DNA of 64,000 bases from Lampris incognitus. Taxonomy: Eukaryota; Chordata; Actinopteri; Lampriformes; Lampridae. The stretch lies in assembly GCF_029633865.1 (NCBI RefSeq), contig NC_079230.1, positions 35,371,405 to 35,435,404 of the forward strand, given 5' to 3'. How positions within the stretch are numbered: position 1 is the first letter of the stretch; the number at the start of each line of letters is the position of its first letter. Both the position numbers and the translations under genes were made by a program. The notes beneath the pieces are model-generated. The model was not told where the DNA came from. It saw only the letters and a list, made by a program, of their open reading frames with translations, and did no database searches. Positions 62,220-64,000 of this stretch are shown piece after piece.

Positions 62220-63488
62220 TCAATCTTTATACTTAGGATTTGGCTTGCTGACACGACCATAGCGTGTTGTGTACAGACTTCCAGTTGTCTTAGCAGGTAG
62301 CACAGATGTAGGTGTTTTCATATGTGACTGTTCAGTGTCCAGCGTGTTGTGTGACACTTTTGTTGGAGTGTGCTGGTTGTTAAGTTCATGTCCACTGTCC
62401 TGACATTCACTGTCGTCTGGGTAGTGCTGTGCTGGAGCAGGCTCGACAACCGGCAGAATGTGGCGCCCATTTCTCCTGTACAGCTTTCCTTCTGAGTGAA
62501 TGAGATAGGATCTGGGCTCCTTGCAGATCTCCTTTACCATGCCTGTTCGATTGTAGCCTTGAGGGGTCTGCATTCTAATAACTTGTCCTTCCATCAGTGG
62601 TTGAAGAGGTCGGCTCGTTCTGTCATAGTACAACTTCTGTGTCAGTCTTTTGTTAAGAAGCTGAGCCTTTACCTCCAGTGGCTTGTACACCTCTGGTTCA
62701 AGCAGCTTTCTTGAGACTGGCAAAGTGGTGCGTGTTTGCCTTGACATCAGTCTTTGTGCAGGAGATCCAAGTTTTGTGTCACGTGGTACATTTCTGAGAT
62801 TTAACAGGTTGAGAAAGACATCACTTCCATCTCTATGAGACTTTTCCATGAGCTGTTTTGCACTGCGAACAGCCCTCTCAGCTAAACCATTAGATTGAGG
62901 ATACTCTGGGCTGCTCGTGACATGAGTGAAGTCCCAATGTGTAGCAAAGTCCTTAAAGCGCTGACTTGTGAACTGTCTACCATTGTCAGTTATGAGTGTG
63001 TGTGGTGCCCCATGAACTGAGAAATGTCTTTTGAGTTTGGTGATGACTGTTGCCGATGTAGCATCACGGAGCAGATCAATCTCATACAAGCCTGAATATG
63101 AGTCTACCAAAACTAGGTACAGCTGATTACGCCACTCAAAGATGTCTGTTGCTACAGTGGACCAGGGAAGATTTGGCACCGGGTGTAGCTGGAGGGGTTC
63201 TTTCTGCAGTGTTAGGCCATCAACATAGAATGTATCATCAGCAATATTGTCAGCTTGGTCAGGTTCAATCTGGTGAACAGCTCTCCTGAATTTTAGCTTG
63301 TTGTGGCCCTGTTGTACAGATCTACAACATCTTTTAAAGTGATTCCATTTTTTACAGGCGTTGCACTGCTGACCAAAAGCTGGGCATTTGTCTCTCCTGG
63401 CCGCATGACTGCCTCCACAGTTGTTGCAGTTAGCGATGCTCTGTTTGACATATTTTTCTGATTGATTGTCCACTTTGTCTCTTATCAT
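62220..63488 (-). CDS. Gag knuckle-integrase fusion of gypsy G, 422 codons
   Basis: An open frame with gag-type knuckles CNNCGGSHAARRDKC and CNACKKWNHFKRCC (residues about 21-58), a short acidic linker (QIEPDQADNIADDTFYVDGL), then at about residue 93 the integrase region LQLHPVPNLPWSTVATDIFE (first Asp), HTLITDNGRQFTSQRFKDFA (second Asp), PQSNGLAERAVRSAKQLMEK (Glu), EGQVIRMQTPQGYNRTGMVK and the tail TTRYGRVSKPNPKYKD-stop. In the related gypsy B about 950 residues lie between the knuckles and this part. The deletion keeps the frame and the integrase DDE residues. The 5' gag is in another register. Confidence 0.85.
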   Translation of the reverse strand: MIRDKVDNQSEKYVKQSIANCNNCGGSHAARRDKCPAFGQQCNACKKWNHFKRCCRSVQQGHNKLKFRRAVHQIEPDQADNIADDTFYVDGLTLQKEPLQLHPVPNLPWSTVATDIFEWRNQLYLVLVDSYSGLYEIDLLRDATSATVITKLKRHFSVHGAPHTLITDNGRQFTSQRFKDFATHWDFTHVTSSPEYPQSNGLAERAVRSAKQLMEKSHRDGSDVFLNLLNLRNVPRDTKLGSPAQRLMSRQTRTTLPVSRKLLEPEVYKPLEVKAQLLNKRLTQKLYYDRTSRPLQPLMEGQVIRMQTPQGYNRTGMVKEICKEPRSYLIHSEGKLYRRNGRHILPVVEPAPAQHYPDDSECQDSGHELNNQHTPTKVSHNTLDTEQSHMKTPTSVLPAKTTGSLYTTRYGRVSKPNPKYKD

Positions 63489-63946
63489 GCTTTTTTATTC
63501 TCATGAATTTAGGTTGGACTGCATCAACATTTGTAACATAATGCTGTTGTGAGGCTAGTGTCTTGTTGTGCTCTTCCGTCATCTCATGTATTTGACAGAC
63601 AGAGACTGCTTTGGCTAGCGTCAAGTCACTATCACGCAGTAGCACTTTCCTCAGATTGTCATTATTTATGCCACAGAGAAAATCTGTCCCGAACGAGCTC
63701 TTTACATAGATCTCCAAAGTTGCAGCTTTTTACTTTTATTCTCAAGTCACTGACATATGATTCAATGGACTCACCAGCCCTCTGATTGCGTGTGTTGAAC
63801 TTGTGTCTTTCCATTGTAATGTTGGACCGTGGGCCGATGCAGATCTCACCAACCTGTCTTTTCAGGCGTTCGGGATCCTGCTTGGATTCAGCGGGAACGA
63901 GGACTTGTCCTCCCTCGCCGGGTGCTCTCACTTCTGCTGCATACAC
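63489..63946 (-). pseudogene. Gypsy G gag core (frameshifted)
   Basis: Two overlapping frames give NITMERHKFNTRNQRAGESI, ESYVSDLRIKVKSCNFGDLC, CGINNDNLRKVLLRDSDLTL and AKAVSVCQIHEMTEEHNKTL, the same gag core as gypsy B (compare DDMIRDKLVFRINDARLKER there). Shifts near 63665 and 63480 break the join to the knuckle-integrase frame. The start of gag lies at or beyond the window end. Confidence 0.75.
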
Positions 63947-64000
63947 AAAAGACCGTTCGCGTCCAATGGCCTCTGGTCCTGCTAAGTTGAGGAGAATGTA

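Larger units (their letters stand above)
61634..64000 (-). mobile_element. Ty3/gypsy element G (minus), internally deleted, runs off right edge
   Basis: 3' LTR at 61634-61872, polypurine tract AGAAAGGGGGA at 61873-61883, integrase coding, then directly gag coding up to the window end. Protease, RT, RNase H and the integrase zinc domain are absent. The 5' LTR would lie outside. It is related to gypsy B: same gag knuckle pattern and integrase tail. Confidence 0.85.

Overview
The window reads as heterochromatin-like or repeat-rich euchromatic DNA of a teleost fish. The evidence is the repeat mixture (BEL/Pao, several Ty3/gypsy families including chromoviruses, Copia, RTE and L1 LINEs, L2/V-SINE-type tails, Tc1, hAT, PIF/Harbinger and KDZ-like elements) plus the last two coding exons of a vertebrate ribonuclease kappa gene (rnasek). 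No bacterial or viral gene organisation, tRNA, rRNA or CRISPR array was seen. All similarity statements rest on reading motifs; no database search was run.

Layout. 1-4975: right part of a minus-strand BEL/Pao element with a very long open frame from which the reverse transcriptase has been cut out in frame; it sits in a plus-strand chromovirus (gag/protease 4976-5866; RT to integrase 14229-15826). Between these lie an AT-rich repeat, a 3.1 kb RTE LINE with a 17 bp target duplication, and three exons of a decayed SAMD3-like gene on the minus strand. 17177-18100: 3' end of rnasek on the plus strand. 18200-30385: a minus-strand L1 split by a 6.7 kb element with 76 bp inverted termini (22892-29625). 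That element holds a decayed KDZ/HMGXB3-like reading frame followed by cleanly spliced exons resembling the C-terminal domain of PWWP3A/MUM1. I regard this as the most unusual object in the window.

30386-42854: a minus-strand gypsy element interrupted by a younger plus-strand gypsy (33139-40789). 42855-44309: the 3' end and LTR of a chromovirus. 44310-49697: a Copia remnant whose LTR is broken by an 8 bp-TSD DNA transposon and by a PIF/Harbinger-like element that itself carries a solo LTR. 49821-59748: a plus-strand gypsy holding a minus-strand gypsy, which in turn holds a deleted hAT element. 59755-60974: a Tc1-type element with an apparently intact transposase. 60982-61402: a 420 bp TRIM-like retrotransposon with two LTRs, primer site and polypurine tract but no coding sequence. 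61634-64000: a minus-strand gypsy whose gag zinc knuckles are fused in frame to integrase.

The nesting order and by-eye LTR differences agree (host elements are more diverged than the elements inside them). Most coding regions are broken by stops or frameshifts. Exceptions are the Tc1 transposase, the 999-codon gypsy pol, the 923-codon gypsy gag-pol, the RT-less BEL frame and the PWWP3A-like exons. Three unrelated elements (BEL, gypsy at the right edge, hAT) show internal deletions that preserve the reading frame.
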